A stretch of DNA of 64,000 nt from a bacterium (lineage in GTDB: Bacteria > Bacillota > Bacilli > Lactobacillales > Streptococcaceae), in NCBI GenBank assembly GCA_905221095.1, contig CAJNBV010000002.1:1-64000 (forward strand), in the 5' to 3' direction. Below are positions 46,944 through 55,352 of the stretch, piece after piece. Numbering within the stretch: position 1 is the first letter of the stretch; the number at the start of each line of letters is the position of its first letter. Made by a program: the position numbers and the translations under genes. The notes under the pieces are model-generated. The model was not told where the DNA came from and searched no databases. It saw only the letters and a list, made by a program, of their open reading frames with translations.

Positions 46944-48608
46944 TTGAGTGAAAAGTCAAGAGAAGAAGAGAAATTAAGCTTTAAAGAGCAGATTCTGAGA
47001 GATTTAGAAAAAGTAAAACGCTATGATGAAGTTCTGAAAGAAGATGAGGCAGTAGTTCCTACTCCTGTAAATGAACCTTCAGCTGAAGAACTCATGGCTG
47101 ATTCCTTGTCAACGGTAGAAGAGATTATGAGAAAAGCTCCTGCTGCGCCTACTCACCCAAGTCAAGATTTACCAACTTCTCCAGCAGATGAGATTCAAAG
47201 AGAAACTCCTGCTGCCCCAACCCATCCAAGTCAAGATGTGCCTTCTTCTCCAGCGGAAGAAAGTGGATCAAGACCAGGACCAGGTCCTGTTAGACCTCAC
47301 AAAGTTGAAAGAGAATATAATGAAACCCCAACAAGGGTAGCTGTTTCCTATAAGACAGCAGAGAAAAAAGAAGAACAAGCACGTCCAGAAACACCGACGC
47401 CTGCTAAAGAAACAGTGGATATCATCAGCGATACACCACGTCTTAGCCGTAGAGAAGGAGCGAAACCCGTTAAGCCTAAGAAAGAGAAAAAATCTGGCTT
47501 CAAGGCCTTCTTCATTTCTCTACTGATTTTCCTTGCCTTGATTTCGGCAGGTGGTTACTTCGGTTATCAGTATGTTCAGTCATCTTTACAGCCTGTTGAT
47601 GCTGATTCTAAGCAATATGTAACGGTGCAAATCCCAGAAGGGGCTAATGTTCAAGAAATCGGTAAGACACTTGAAGATGCCGGCTTGATTAAACACGGTT
47701 TAGTTTTTGGCTTGTATGCTAAGTACAAAAATTATACTGATTTGAAATCAGGTTACTATAATTTGCAAAAGAGCATGAGTACAGAAGATATTATCCACGA
47801 ACTACAAAAAGGTGGAACAGCTGAAGCTCAAGAACCTGTCCTTGCGACTTTGACAATTCCAGAAGGTTATACGATTGATCAAATGGCACAAGCTGTAGGT
47901 CAATTGCAAGGTGACTTTAAAGAGCCTTTGACAGCAGATGCTTTCCTAGCAAAAGTTCAAGATGATAGCTTTATCAGCCAAGAAGTTGCTAAATATCCTA
48001 GTCTACTTGAAAGCTTGCCTACAAAGGAAAGTGGAGCTCGTTACCGTTTGGAAGGTTTCCTTTTCCCAGCTACTTACTCTATCAAGGAAAGCACAACTAT
48101 TGAAAGCTTGATTGATGAGATGTTGGCAGCTATGGACAAGACTTTGGCACCTCATTACAGTACGATTAAGTCTAAGAATTTGACGGTCAATGAATTGTTG
48201 ACCATTGCTTCACTCGTAGAAAAAGAAGGAGCTAAGACTGACGATCGTAAGTTGATTGCAGGTGTGTTCTACAATCGCTTGAATCTTGGTATGCCACTTC
48301 AAAGCAATATTGCCATCTTGTATGCCCAAGGCAAACTTGGTCAGAAGATTAGTCTTGCCGATGATGCTGGAATCGATACATCGATTGATTCACCATACAA
48401 TGTTTATACAAATCTAGGCCTCATGCCTGGTCCAGTAGATAGTCCAAGCTTGGATGCTATCGAGTCAAGTATCAATCAGACTAAGAGTGAGAACCTTTAC
48501 TTTGTTGCAGATGTGACAGATGGTAAGGTCTACTATGCTAGCAATAAAGAAGAACATGATCGGAATGTTGCTGAACATGTCAACAGCAAATTAAACCAAA
48601 CAAACTAA
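46944..48608 (+). CDS. mltG: Endolytic murein transglycosylase MltG
   Basis: This 554-aa protein cuts nascent glycan strands at the membrane and sets their length. A disordered cytoplasmic region (1-180) precedes one transmembrane helix (about 186-208), a LysM-like domain with V-Q-I-P-E-G-A-N-V and the YceG catalytic region with L-T-I-A-S-L-V-E-K-E-G (catalytic Glu), then S-P-Y-N-V-Y-T-N-L-G-L-M-P-G-P-V. The cytoplasmic part holds two copies of A-A-P-T-H-P-S-Q-D followed by S-P-A. The start is TTG, supported by AAGGAGG eight bases upstream. It is known in pneumococcus to work with the elongation machinery. Confidence 0.93.
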   Translation: MSEKSREEEKLSFKEQILRDLEKVKRYDEVLKEDEAVVPTPVNEPSAEELMADSLSTVEEIMRKAPAAPTHPSQDLPTSPADEIQRETPAAPTHPSQDVPSSPAEESGSRPGPGPVRPHKVEREYNETPTRVAVSYKTAEKKEEQARPETPTPAKETVDIISDTPRLSRREGAKPVKPKKEKKSGFKAFFISLLIFLALISAGGYFGYQYVQSSLQPVDADSKQYVTVQIPEGANVQEIGKTLEDAGLIKHGLVFGLYAKYKNYTDLKSGYYNLQKSMSTEDIIHELQKGGTAEAQEPVLATLTIPEGYTIDQMAQAVGQLQGDFKEPLTADAFLAKVQDDSFISQEVAKYPSLLESLPTKESGARYRLEGFLFPATYSIKESTTIESLIDEMLAAMDKTLAPHYSTIKSKNLTVNELLTIASLVEKEGAKTDDRKLIAGVFYNRLNLGMPLQSNIAILYAQGKLGQKISLADDAGIDTSIDSPYNVYTNLGLMPGPVDSPSLDAIESSINQTKSENLYFVADVTDGKVYYASNKEEHDRNVAEHVNSKLNQTN

Positions 48609-48638
48609 AATTATGTGATGATTCACATAATTTTCTTT
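48607..48638 (+). terminator. mltG terminator
   Basis: AAAATTATGTGA and TCACATAATTTT form a 12-pair stem with a TGAT loop starting at the stop codon; CTTT follows. It may only partly block transcription into greA. Confidence 0.75.
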
Positions 48639-48669
48639 AGAAAATATCATCAGAAGAAAGTTGAGAAAA

Positions 48670-49152
48670 ATGGCAGAAAAAACATATCCTATGACCCTTG
48701 AGGAAAAGGTAAAACTGGAAAAAGAATTAGAAGAATTGAAATTGGTCCGCCGACCAGAAGTGGTAGAACGCATTAAGATTGCTCGTTCATACGGTGACCT
48801 TTCTGAAAACAGTGAATACGAAGCAGCTAAGGATGAACAAGCCTTTGTCGAAGGACAAATCTCTAGCTTGGAAACAAAAATCCGCTATGCTGAAATAGTC
48901 AATAGCGACTCAGTTGCCCAAGACGAAGTAGCGATTGGTAAAACAGTTACTATCCAAGAAATTGGTGAGGACGAAGAAGAAGTTTATATTATCGTAGGTT
49001 CAGCCGGTGCGGATGCCTTTGCAGGTAAAGTCTCAAATGAAAGCCCAATTGGACAAGCCTTGATTGGTAAGAAAACAGGTGACACAGCAACCATTGAAAC
49101 ACCTGTTGGTAGCTATGATGTAAAAATCTTGAAGGTTGAAAAAACAGCCTAA
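48670..49152 (+). CDS. greA: Transcription elongation factor GreA
   Basis: This 160-aa protein inserts its N-terminal coiled coil into the RNA polymerase channel and rescues backtracked complexes. The coiled coil (about 10-75) includes [18 protein letters not shown], the tip with the acidic residues needed for cleavage. The C-terminal FKBP-like domain ends in [12 protein letters not shown] start at the ATG at 48670, as M-A-E-K-T-Y is the family start, not the in-frame TTG at 48661. It follows mltG as in related genomes. Confidence 0.95.
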   Translation: MAEKTYPMTLEEKVKLEKELEELKLVRRPEVVERIKIARSYGDLSENSEYEAAKDEQAFVEGQISSLETKIRYAEIVNSDSVAQDEVAIGKTVTIQEIGEDEEEVYIIVGSAGADAFAGKVSNESPIGQALIGKKTGDTATIETPVGSYDVKILKVEKTA

Positions 49153-49162
49153 AAACAGAAAA

Positions 49163-49199
49163 GGAGTGGGGAGGCTGTGCGCTTCACTCACTCCTTTTT
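49163..49199 (+). terminator. greA terminator
   Basis: GGAGTG and CACTCC pair around a 20-base loop, followed by TTTTT. Confidence 0.75.
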
Positions 49200-49225
49200 C
49201 CATTTTAAATTGAATTGGAGACGAT

Positions 49226-50590
49226 ATGAGTTCAAAGAAGAAAAAAAATAAGATGGAGCGTGGTCTGACCAATCGTCACGTACAGGTTATGGCCATTGCA
49301 GGAACAATCGGAACAGGACTCTTTTTGGGAGCGGGTCGCTCTATCAGCCTAACTGGTCCTTCTATTGTACTGATTTATATGATTACTGGGGCTTTCATGT
49401 TCCTCATGATGCGTGCGGTTGGGGAAATGCTCTACCAAGACCCTGAGCAACATACCTTTATCAACTTTATCACGCGCCATTTGGGTAAGGGCTGGGGTTA
49501 TTTCTCGGTTTGGTCATACTGGTTATCCGTTGTCTTTATCGGTATGGCGGAAATCACAGCCATCTCCCACTATGTTCAGTTCTGGTTCCCTAGCTGGCCA
49601 AGTTGGATGATTGAGATTGGATTTTTGACCATTCTAGCCTTGGTCAATCTGATTGCGGTGAAGCTCTTTGGGGAAGTCGAGTTTTGGTTTGCGATGGTCA
49701 AGATTGTGGCTATTTTAGCCATGATTGCGACAGGAGTCTTTATGGTCTTGACAGGCTTTAAGACACCTCATGGAGTAGCAAGTTTGGCTAATATTGCTGA
49801 CAATTTCTCCCTCTTCCCTAATGGTGGAGTCAACTTTGTCATGGCCTTCCAGATGGTGTTCTTTGCCTACCTCATGATTGAGTTTATCGGGGTCACAACT
49901 TCTGAAACCAAAAACCCACGTCAGGTCTTGCCAAAAGCCGTTAAGGAAATTCCTTTGCGTATCGCCTTTTTCTACGGTGGTGCCCTCTTAGCCATCATGG
50001 CTATCATTCCTTGGCGTGAGCTTGCTTCTGCTGATTCTCCCTTTGTTACGGTATTTGAATTAGCCGGTGTCAAGTGGGCAGCAGCCTTGATTAACTTCGT
50101 CGTTTTGACCTCAGCAGCATCTGCTCTTAACTCAACCCTTTATTCAACAGGGCGCCATTTGTACCAGATTGCCCATGATTCGCCAAATCCATTCCTAAAA
50201 GCGATCAAGGCAGATACTCTTTCCCGTCACAACGTACCACAAAATGCCATCATTGCTTCAGCGGTTTTGATTGCCCTAGCAGCCTTTATCAATATCTTGC
50301 CAGGTGTTTCGGATGCCTTTGCCTTGATTACGGCATCGTCATCAGGTGTTTATATTGCCATTTATATCTTGATTATGGTGGCTCACCTTAAATACCGCAA
50401 GTCGCCAGACTTTATGGCAGATGGCTACCTCATGCCTCATTATCGTTTCTTAAATCCTTTAACCATGCTCTTCTTTGTCTTTGTCTTTGTAACCCTCTTT
50501 TTACAAGAGTCTACATTTGTAGGAGCAATTGGCTCAGCTATCTGGATTATCGGTTTCGGGATTTATAGCCAGTGGAAATTTAGAAAATAG
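49226..50590 (+). CDS. APC-family amino-acid permease
   Basis: This 454-aa membrane protein has about 12 helices and the APC signature in helix 1, I-A-G-T-I-G-T-G-L-F-L-G-A-G, which forms the unwound substrate site. The pattern T-S-E-T-K-N-P-R-Q-V-L-P-K-A between helices 6 and 7 is typical of the amino-acid transporter (AAT/CycA) branch, which takes up neutral or small amino acids with protons. Which amino acid is carried cannot be determined. It has a normal ribosome binding site and terminators on both sides, so it is monocistronic. Confidence 0.85.
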   Translation: MSSKKKKNKMERGLTNRHVQVMAIAGTIGTGLFLGAGRSISLTGPSIVLIYMITGAFMFLMMRAVGEMLYQDPEQHTFINFITRHLGKGWGYFSVWSYWLSVVFIGMAEITAISHYVQFWFPSWPSWMIEIGFLTILALVNLIAVKLFGEVEFWFAMVKIVAILAMIATGVFMVLTGFKTPHGVASLANIADNFSLFPNGGVNFVMAFQMVFFAYLMIEFIGVTTSETKNPRQVLPKAVKEIPLRIAFFYGGALLAIMAIIPWRELASADSPFVTVFELAGVKWAAALINFVVLTSAASALNSTLYSTGRHLYQIAHDSPNPFLKAIKADTLSRHNVPQNAIIASAVLIALAAFINILPGVSDAFALITASSSGVYIAIYILIMVAHLKYRKSPDFMADGYLMPHYRFLNPLTMLFFVFVFVTLFLQESTFVGAIGSAIWIIGFGIYSQWKFRK

Positions 50591-50597
50591 ATTTGAA

Positions 50598-50627
50598 ACT
50601 CACCAGCTTAGGTTGGTGGGTTTTTTC
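50598..50627 (+). terminator. Permease terminator
   Basis: ACTCACCA and TGGTGGGT form a stem around a short loop, followed by TTTTTT. Confidence 0.85.
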
Positions 50628-50677
50628 TTTAAAATCAAGTCAAAAACACCAGAGTCTAAAGTGACTTTGGTGCTTTA

Positions 50678-50872
50678 ATACTCTTCGAAAATCTCTTCAA
50701 ACTACGTCAGCGTCGCCTTGCCGTATAGATGTTACTGACTTCGTCAGTTCTATCCACAACCTCAAAACAGTGTTTTGAGCTGACTTCGTCAGTTCTATCT
50801 ACAACCTCAAAACAGTGTTTTGAGCAACCTGCGGCTAGCTTCCTAGTTTGCTCTTTGATTTTCATTGAGTAT
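50678..50872 (+). repeat. BOX element with two boxB copies
   Basis: In the classical orientation: boxA from ATACTCTTCGAAAATC with GTCAGCGTCGCCTTGCCGTA, then two tandem boxB units (each with ACTTCGTCAGTTCTATC and CAAAACAGTGTTTTGAGC), then boxC ending TTCATTGAGTAT. About 195 bp, matching A-B-B-C. It lies downstream of the Rgg gene end. Confidence 0.9.
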
Positions 50873-50910
50873 AAAGTTATAAACATTTTGTTGCTTATTA
50901 CTGTTAATAG

Positions 50911-51840
50911 TTATTCCTCATCTTCTGTAGAAAATGGAATACCAGTTTTATTTAATCGTTGAACTTCTTTGACGAAAGTGTTCTTATTGTCAAACATACT
51001 TGCTAGTGGGAAGAGGTTGTTTTGGGCATCAATGTAGTGAAGAACATTATTAGCTAGTTCAATACCTTTAGGGTTATTTTGTCGAAGTAGATTGTAAACT
51101 TCATACATGTTTAAATGAAATAGATTGAGTAATAATACTGAAGAAAAAGGTACCCCTTGGGTCAGGAATAATTTTAACTTATAGATGAGTATTTCTGCTT
51201 TATCGTAGTAGCCATAGCGAGAGTATGTTCGAACCAAAAGTATAGCCGTTTGAGAATGAGTGTGTGTAAAATCTATTGGTTTATTTTTGGAATCTTCCAA
51301 TGCTTTAACGATAGTTTTTTCGACGTGTTCAAGGAATCCTATCTCAAACAATTCAATTTTGAAACTAAGTAAAGTAGTAATAATAGTCAAATCATAAGCG
51401 TAGAGAGTATCTAAACTTATGATATACTCTTTCAGGTAGTTAATAGCTTCTAACTCGTCAGCTGTAATATTGTCTAATGTTTTTACCTGATCAATAGTAG
51501 TTAATTTTACTAAGTAATAGTTTAAAATATTATTCCAATCACTCTTTTTTCCGAGTATTTGTTTTGCTTTTGTTAAATCATTGTTAGTGAGCGCAAAAAC
51601 AACTGCTTTTATTTTTTGGTGATCTGCTTGGTGAATAAATAATATATTTGAAAGGTCTTCCAAATCAAAGTTAAGGTTAGCTAGTAATTCAAAAAAAGTA
51701 TCAACTTTAACGGTAGCCAAACCTTTTTCAAAGCGACTGAGGTTGTTGGGAGTAATGGCATCTCCAGCAGCCTCTTTGAGGGTCATATTACGATCTTGAC
51801 GGATTTTATAAACGATTTCTCCAAATTGTTTTGATTCCAT
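50911..51840 (-). CDS. Rgg/GadR/MutR-type transcriptional regulator
   Basis: This 309-aa regulator has an N-terminal XRE helix-turn-helix (about 1-60) with M-T-L-K-E-A-A-G and N-N-L-S-R-F-E-K-G-L-A, the signature of the Rgg family, followed by an all-helical repeat domain that in relatives binds peptide pheromones and mediates dimerisation. AAGGAG precedes the ATG by six bases. It is divergent from a four-gene surface operon, and two similar palindromes lie between them, so control of that operon and of itself is likely. I found no short hydrophobic peptide gene next to it; the signal, if any, is not encoded in the intergenic region. Confidence 0.85.
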   Translation of the reverse strand: MESKQFGEIVYKIRQDRNMTLKEAAGDAITPNNLSRFEKGLATVKVDTFFELLANLNFDLEDLSNILFIHQADHQKIKAVVFALTNNDLTKAKQILGKKSDWNNILNYYLVKLTTIDQVKTLDNITADELEAINYLKEYIISLDTLYAYDLTIITTLLSFKIELFEIGFLEHVEKTIVKALEDSKNKPIDFTHTHSQTAILLVRTYSRYGYYDKAEILIYKLKLFLTQGVPFSSVLLLNLFHLNMYEVYNLLRQNNPKGIELANNVLHYIDAQNNLFPLASMFDNKNTFVKEVQRLNKTGIPFSTEDEE

Positions 51841-51868
51841 AATGTTCTCCTTGTGTTTTATTGGTTTT

Positions 51869-51897
51869 ATTATAACTTAAATTTTTCTATTTTTGAA
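51869..51897 (-). promoter_or_regulatory. rgg promoter
   Basis: On the minus strand, TTCAAA (51892-51897), 17 bp, TATAAT (51869-51874). The first palindrome begins six bases upstream of the -35. Confidence 0.55.
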
Positions 51898-51902
51898 AAA
51901 AA

Positions 51903-51918
51903 CTACTGTTTTTAGTAG
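51903..51918. promoter_or_regulatory. Palindromic operator 1 (candidate Rgg site)
   Basis: CTACT-GTTTTT-AGTAG, next to the rgg -35 region. It shares its sequence with operator 2. Confidence 0.6.
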
Positions 51919-51951
51919 AATTTTTTGAAAAATCCTGGGTGAGGGATAAAA

Positions 51952-51971
51952 TTCTACTGTTTTCAGTAGAA
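51952..51971. promoter_or_regulatory. Palindromic operator 2 (candidate Rgg site)
   Basis: TTCTACTG-TTTT-CAGTAGAA is a perfect eight-base inverted repeat. Its centre is 51 bp from that of operator 1. It lies about 27 bases upstream of a TATAAT (51998-52003) that lacks a good -35, a position that suits an activator. Confidence 0.7.
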
Positions 51972-51997
51972 ATATCCAAAAAGGGGATTATTTACTG

Positions 51998-52003
51998 TAT
52001 AAT
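51998..52003 (+). promoter_or_regulatory. -10 box of the surface operon
   Basis: A perfect TATAAT; the matching -35 position shows TCCAAA or similar, a poor match, so activation may be needed. Confidence 0.6.
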
Positions 52004-52032
52004 CAAGTCAATTAAAAATAAAGGAGATAAGG

Positions 52033-54981
52033 ATGAAAAAGTCCCTAATTATAACAACTGCTACGGTGGCTGGTTTAGGAGTAGTAGCAACTACCCCAAC
52101 AGTTCTCGCTACTGAAGCGCCAACTGGAAACACAGTAACTACTGCTGTCAACGATAAGGTCACAGACAAAGAACTGTCTGACGCTGAAAAACGCGCTGTA
52201 GATACCGCTAAAGATGCTGACCAAAAAGCAAAAGATGCGGGTCAAGCTAAAGACGAGCTCGAAAAAGTGCAAAAAGACAAAGACGCTAAGAAAGCTGACA
52301 AAGAAGCCATTGAAAAAGACCTTGAAAAGGCAAAAGGCGCTACACCTGAAAAAATCAAAGATGAAACAGATGATGTAGATGCGAAAGAAAAGGCTAAAGC
52401 TGACAAAGACGTAGATGCCAAAGATAAGGCAACCCAAGTCGACCAAAAGACTGACGAGGCCAAACGTGCTCACGATGAACTTGACAAGGCTCGTACAGGG
52501 GTTGAAAAGGCTGACAAAGAGGTGAAAGACGCAACGGACGACTTTGACCCAGCCGCTAAAGAAAAGGCGCAACAAGAAAAAGACGACGCGGATAACGATG
52601 TGCGTATCAAAGACCAAGCTAAACGCGATGCGGAAACAGAGCTAGAAAAAGCAAAAGAAGAAGACAAAACGCGTGAAGCTAAGAAAAGTCAAGAACGTCA
52701 AAACAAAGCCGACAAAGAAGCGGATAAGACCGCAAAAGAAGGCGATGTCAAAGATGCGGAACAAGCCATCAAAGACGCGAAAGAAAAGCTGAAAACCGCT
52801 CAATATCCAAAAGAGGTCGTCCTAACTCCAGAATGGCGAGACAAAGCGAAAGAGTTGATTCACAAATACAAAGAACCATATCCAGAACCATACCCAGATA
52901 TGACAGGTATGGACCTAGACCAAATCAACAAAGCTGACGAAGCTTGGAGCGCTCGTCGCAACGTTTGGTTGGAACAACACCGTAAAGAAATGCGTCGTTT
53001 ACAAGAAGAATTGAGTCAACTTGATGAAGGTACTCGTGACAAGTGGTTAGAACTTGTGCGCAACGTTACCACAGATGGACTTCAAGATGAAGAAACAGAC
53101 GTCAAATATGACCCCAATAACCTTCCTCAAGATATCGTAGATGAATTGAATGACCGATTTATTACTCTTCTCAACAGTCTTCGTAAGCAACTGAACTTGC
53201 CAGAGGCCAAAATTAATACAAATAATAAAGATTTTGCCAAAGAAGTTGCAAAAATTTACAAAGACAATGACTACCAAGAAGACGGCCATTTTGGACGCGG
53301 AATCAACGAGGTCGCTCGCAAACGAGGGCTAGAAGCTTCTGAAAAGCCAGGTGTCGAAACGACAGAGCAATATTATGAAAACCTTATGCCAATTGTAAGA
53401 CGTGGGGATAAGATGACAAAACGAGCGTTAGTGGAACAGGTAACCGAAAAGTTCATGGTGTTCTTCGCAGAAGGTGATTTGACGGGGGGCTACGGTCACT
53501 TCTTTAGTCTATTAACCGCCGATAATCTAGGATTGAATACATCAATGATTAAAGGTGGTAAAGCCGTAGACGATTATCCGATTGAATCCGGTTTTGACCA
53601 TGTACTCCGTATTCATGTTTTACATGTAAAAGACGCAGATTATATCAACGACACTGATTCAACAGCGCAAAAATCTAAATTTGACGAACTCTATGGGCCA
53701 AACTCGAAAGCCAATCTTCCAACTCCAACAGTGAAAGACAAACAAGAAGTTGAAGCTGAATTGGAAAAAGCTAAAGCTGATAAGAAGACGGCAGAAGACA
53801 ACTTGGAACAAGTGAAAACAGAGCTACAAGAAATCGAGAAACGCATTGCCGACTTGGAAAACGAAGTGTCTGAAACACCAAACAAAGAAGCAAAACGCAC
53901 CGAAGCTGTCAAAGAGCTTGAAAAAGCTAAAGAAAAAGCAGAAGATGCCAAACGTAAGTTGGAACGTGCAACTCTTGACGACAACGCCAAAACATTGCGT
54001 CTGGAAAAAGCTCGCAAGGCAAAAGACGAAGCTGATAAAGAATTGGCTAAGAAAATGGCAGAAAGTGAACAAAAAGACAAAGACTTGGAAAATGCGAAGA
54101 TTGAGCGATTGAAAGCGGACAAAGAGTTGAAAGACGCAGAAGACGCACTACAAAAAGCAAAAGACAAGTTGGCGGAAACCCTTCGTTTGAGCCAAGAAAA
54201 AGGCAAATTGGAAGCAGAATTGCAAGCTAAGTCAAAAGAATTGGATGAAGTCTGCAAACACGTAGACGACTTGAAACGAGACGTGAAGCAAAAAGAAGAC
54301 GAAGCCGAGAAAGCGAGAAACGCAAAAGATGAAGCTGAACGCGAGTATCAAAAATTGCTCCTCCGTAAGACAATCGACGACGCTATCATTCCAGAGCAAC
54401 CAGAATTCAAAGGTGGTGTGAATGGTGAGGGTCTAATCCAACCAGAACTACCAGAGTTCCCACTAGATAAATTGCCTAAAGTTGATGAACCTAAGGATGA
54501 CGAACCAGGTAAAGAGCCAGGTAAAAAGCCAGGTAAAAAGCCAGGCCAAGAACCAGGTAAAGAACCGGGCAAAGAACCAGGTAAAGAGCCAGGTAAAGAA
54601 CCAGGCCAAGAGCCAGGCCAAGAAGCGGGTAAAGAGCCGGGCAAAGAACCAGGTAAAGAGCCGGGCAAAGAACCAGGTAAAGAGCCAGGCCAAGAACCGG
54701 GTAAAGAACCAGGCCAAGAACCGGGTAAAGAACCGGGCCAAGAACCGGGTAAAGAACCAGGACGAGAGTCGGGCAAAGAGTCAGGTCAGGCTGGTAATCA
54801 AGATGTGAAACCTGTGGGACAAGCACCAAGCTACCAAGCGCCAGCAGTTCTATCTCCAGCCCAAGAAGAAGCTGGACAAAAAGCATTGCCAAATACTGGC
54901 AGTCAAATCAGCCTCCTAGCTTTATTAGGATATGGCTTATTGGCAGGATTGGGCATTGTTTTAAAGAAAAAAGATGGATAA
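52033..54981 (+). CDS. SEC10/PgrA surface-exclusion-type LPXTG protein
   Basis: This 982-aa wall protein has a signal peptide (cut near A-T-E-A, about 26-27), an Ala/Lys/Asp/Glu-rich helical region (about 35-270) and a folded domain (about 355-540). That domain has L-N-D-R-F-I-T-L-L-N-S-L-R-K-Q-L and G-G-Y-G-H-F-F-S-L-L, matching the SEC10/PgrA surface-exclusion domain. A second coiled coil (about 575-785), the motif P-E-F-K-G-G-V-N-G, a P-G-K-E/P-G-Q-E spacer (about 823-915) and LPNTG (about 953) follow. The family was named for plasmid-borne proteins that limit mating between donors; chromosomal members may act in adhesion or aggregation. AAGGAG lies six bases before the ATG. It leads an operon opposite an Rgg gene. 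Confidence 0.85.
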   Translation: MKKSLIITTATVAGLGVVATTPTVLATEAPTGNTVTTAVNDKVTDKELSDAEKRAVDTAKDADQKAKDAGQAKDELEKVQKDKDAKKADKEAIEKDLEKAKGATPEKIKDETDDVDAKEKAKADKDVDAKDKATQVDQKTDEAKRAHDELDKARTGVEKADKEVKDATDDFDPAAKEKAQQEKDDADNDVRIKDQAKRDAETELEKAKEEDKTREAKKSQERQNKADKEADKTAKEGDVKDAEQAIKDAKEKLKTAQYPKEVVLTPEWRDKAKELIHKYKEPYPEPYPDMTGMDLDQINKADEAWSARRNVWLEQHRKEMRRLQEELSQLDEGTRDKWLELVRNVTTDGLQDEETDVKYDPNNLPQDIVDELNDRFITLLNSLRKQLNLPEAKINTNNKDFAKEVAKIYKDNDYQEDGHFGRGINEVARKRGLEASEKPGVETTEQYYENLMPIVRRGDKMTKRALVEQVTEKFMVFFAEGDLTGGYGHFFSLLTADNLGLNTSMIKGGKAVDDYPIESGFDHVLRIHVLHVKDADYINDTDSTAQKSKFDELYGPNSKANLPTPTVKDKQEVEAELEKAKADKKTAEDNLEQVKTELQEIEKRIADLENEVSETPNKEAKRTEAVKELEKAKEKAEDAKRKLERATLDDNAKTLRLEKARKAKDEADKELAKKMAESEQKDKDLENAKIERLKADKELKDAEDALQKAKDKLAETLRLSQEKGKLEAELQAKSKELDEVCKHVDDLKRDVKQKEDEAEKARNAKDEAEREYQKLLLRKTIDDAIIPEQPEFKGGVNGEGLIQPELPEFPLDKLPKVDEPKDDEPGKEPGKKPGKKPGQEPGKEPGKEPGKEPGKEPGQEPGQEAGKEPGKEPGKEPGKEPGKEPGQEPGKEPGQEPGKEPGQEPGKEPGRESGKESGQAGNQDVKPVGQAPSYQAPAVLSPAQEEAGQKALPNTGSQISLLALLGYGLLAGLGIVLKKKDG
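54507..54780 (+). repeat. Low-complexity Pro-Gly-Lys/Gln-Glu repeat
   Basis: About 23 copies of a 12-base unit encoding P-G-K-E or P-G-Q-E lie between the helical body and the anchor. The near-identical units make length change by slippage or recombination likely. Confidence 0.9.
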
Positions 54982-54984
54982 AAA

Positions 54985-55341
54985 TTGAAAAAGAAACTAG
55001 CATTTGTATTATCGTTAGTGACTAGCTTATTGCTTCTTGCAGCCTGCTCATCAGCAGATGGAACCTATGTCTATCAAGGTAGCATGCCATTTATGGAAGA
55101 AGCAACTGTGACTATCCAAATCAAGGGTGACAAGGGACAAGTTCATACCAAAGGAAAAACGATTGGTATTCTGACAGAAGGAAAGCCAACGGAGCAGACA
55201 GACGAGATGAAGGTCAATCAGAAAGAAAAGACTCTTGAATTGTCTTCACTGAAACTAGGTTATGAAATCAAAGGTGGAGAGTTGACTATTACTTCAGATC
55301 CTTCTGGTATACTAGCTGGTAAATCTTTTAAAAAGAAATAA
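54985..55341 (+). CDS. Small putative lipoprotein in the surface operon
   Basis: This 118-aa protein has a lipoprotein signal with the lipobox L-A-A-C near residue 21, then about 95 residues of predicted beta structure starting G-T-Y-V-Y-Q-G, ending in basic residues. I do not recognise a domain; the fold resembles small streptococcal lipoproteins that begin G-T-Y/G-x-W after the anchor. The start is a TTG three bases after the preceding stop, with only a weak upstream GGA, so it probably depends on translational coupling. Confidence 0.7.
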   Translation: MKKKLAFVLSLVTSLLLLAACSSADGTYVYQGSMPFMEEATVTIQIKGDKGQVHTKGKTIGILTEGKPTEQTDEMKVNQKEKTLELSSLKLGYEIKGGELTITSDPSGILAGKSFKKK

Positions 55342-55352
55342 AAGGAGGTATT

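Noticed and set aside
50729..50962. Plus-strand frame over the BOX element
   Set aside because: It lies in repeat DNA and runs into the Rgg gene on the other strand.
51841..52032. A short hydrophobic peptide gene beside rgg
   Set aside because: No short frame with a ribosome binding site is present in the intergenic region on either strand.
54348..54776. Long minus-strand frame opposite the Pro-Gly-Lys-Glu repeat
   Set aside because: It is an artefact of the 12-base repeat, which keeps all frames open; there is no start signal.
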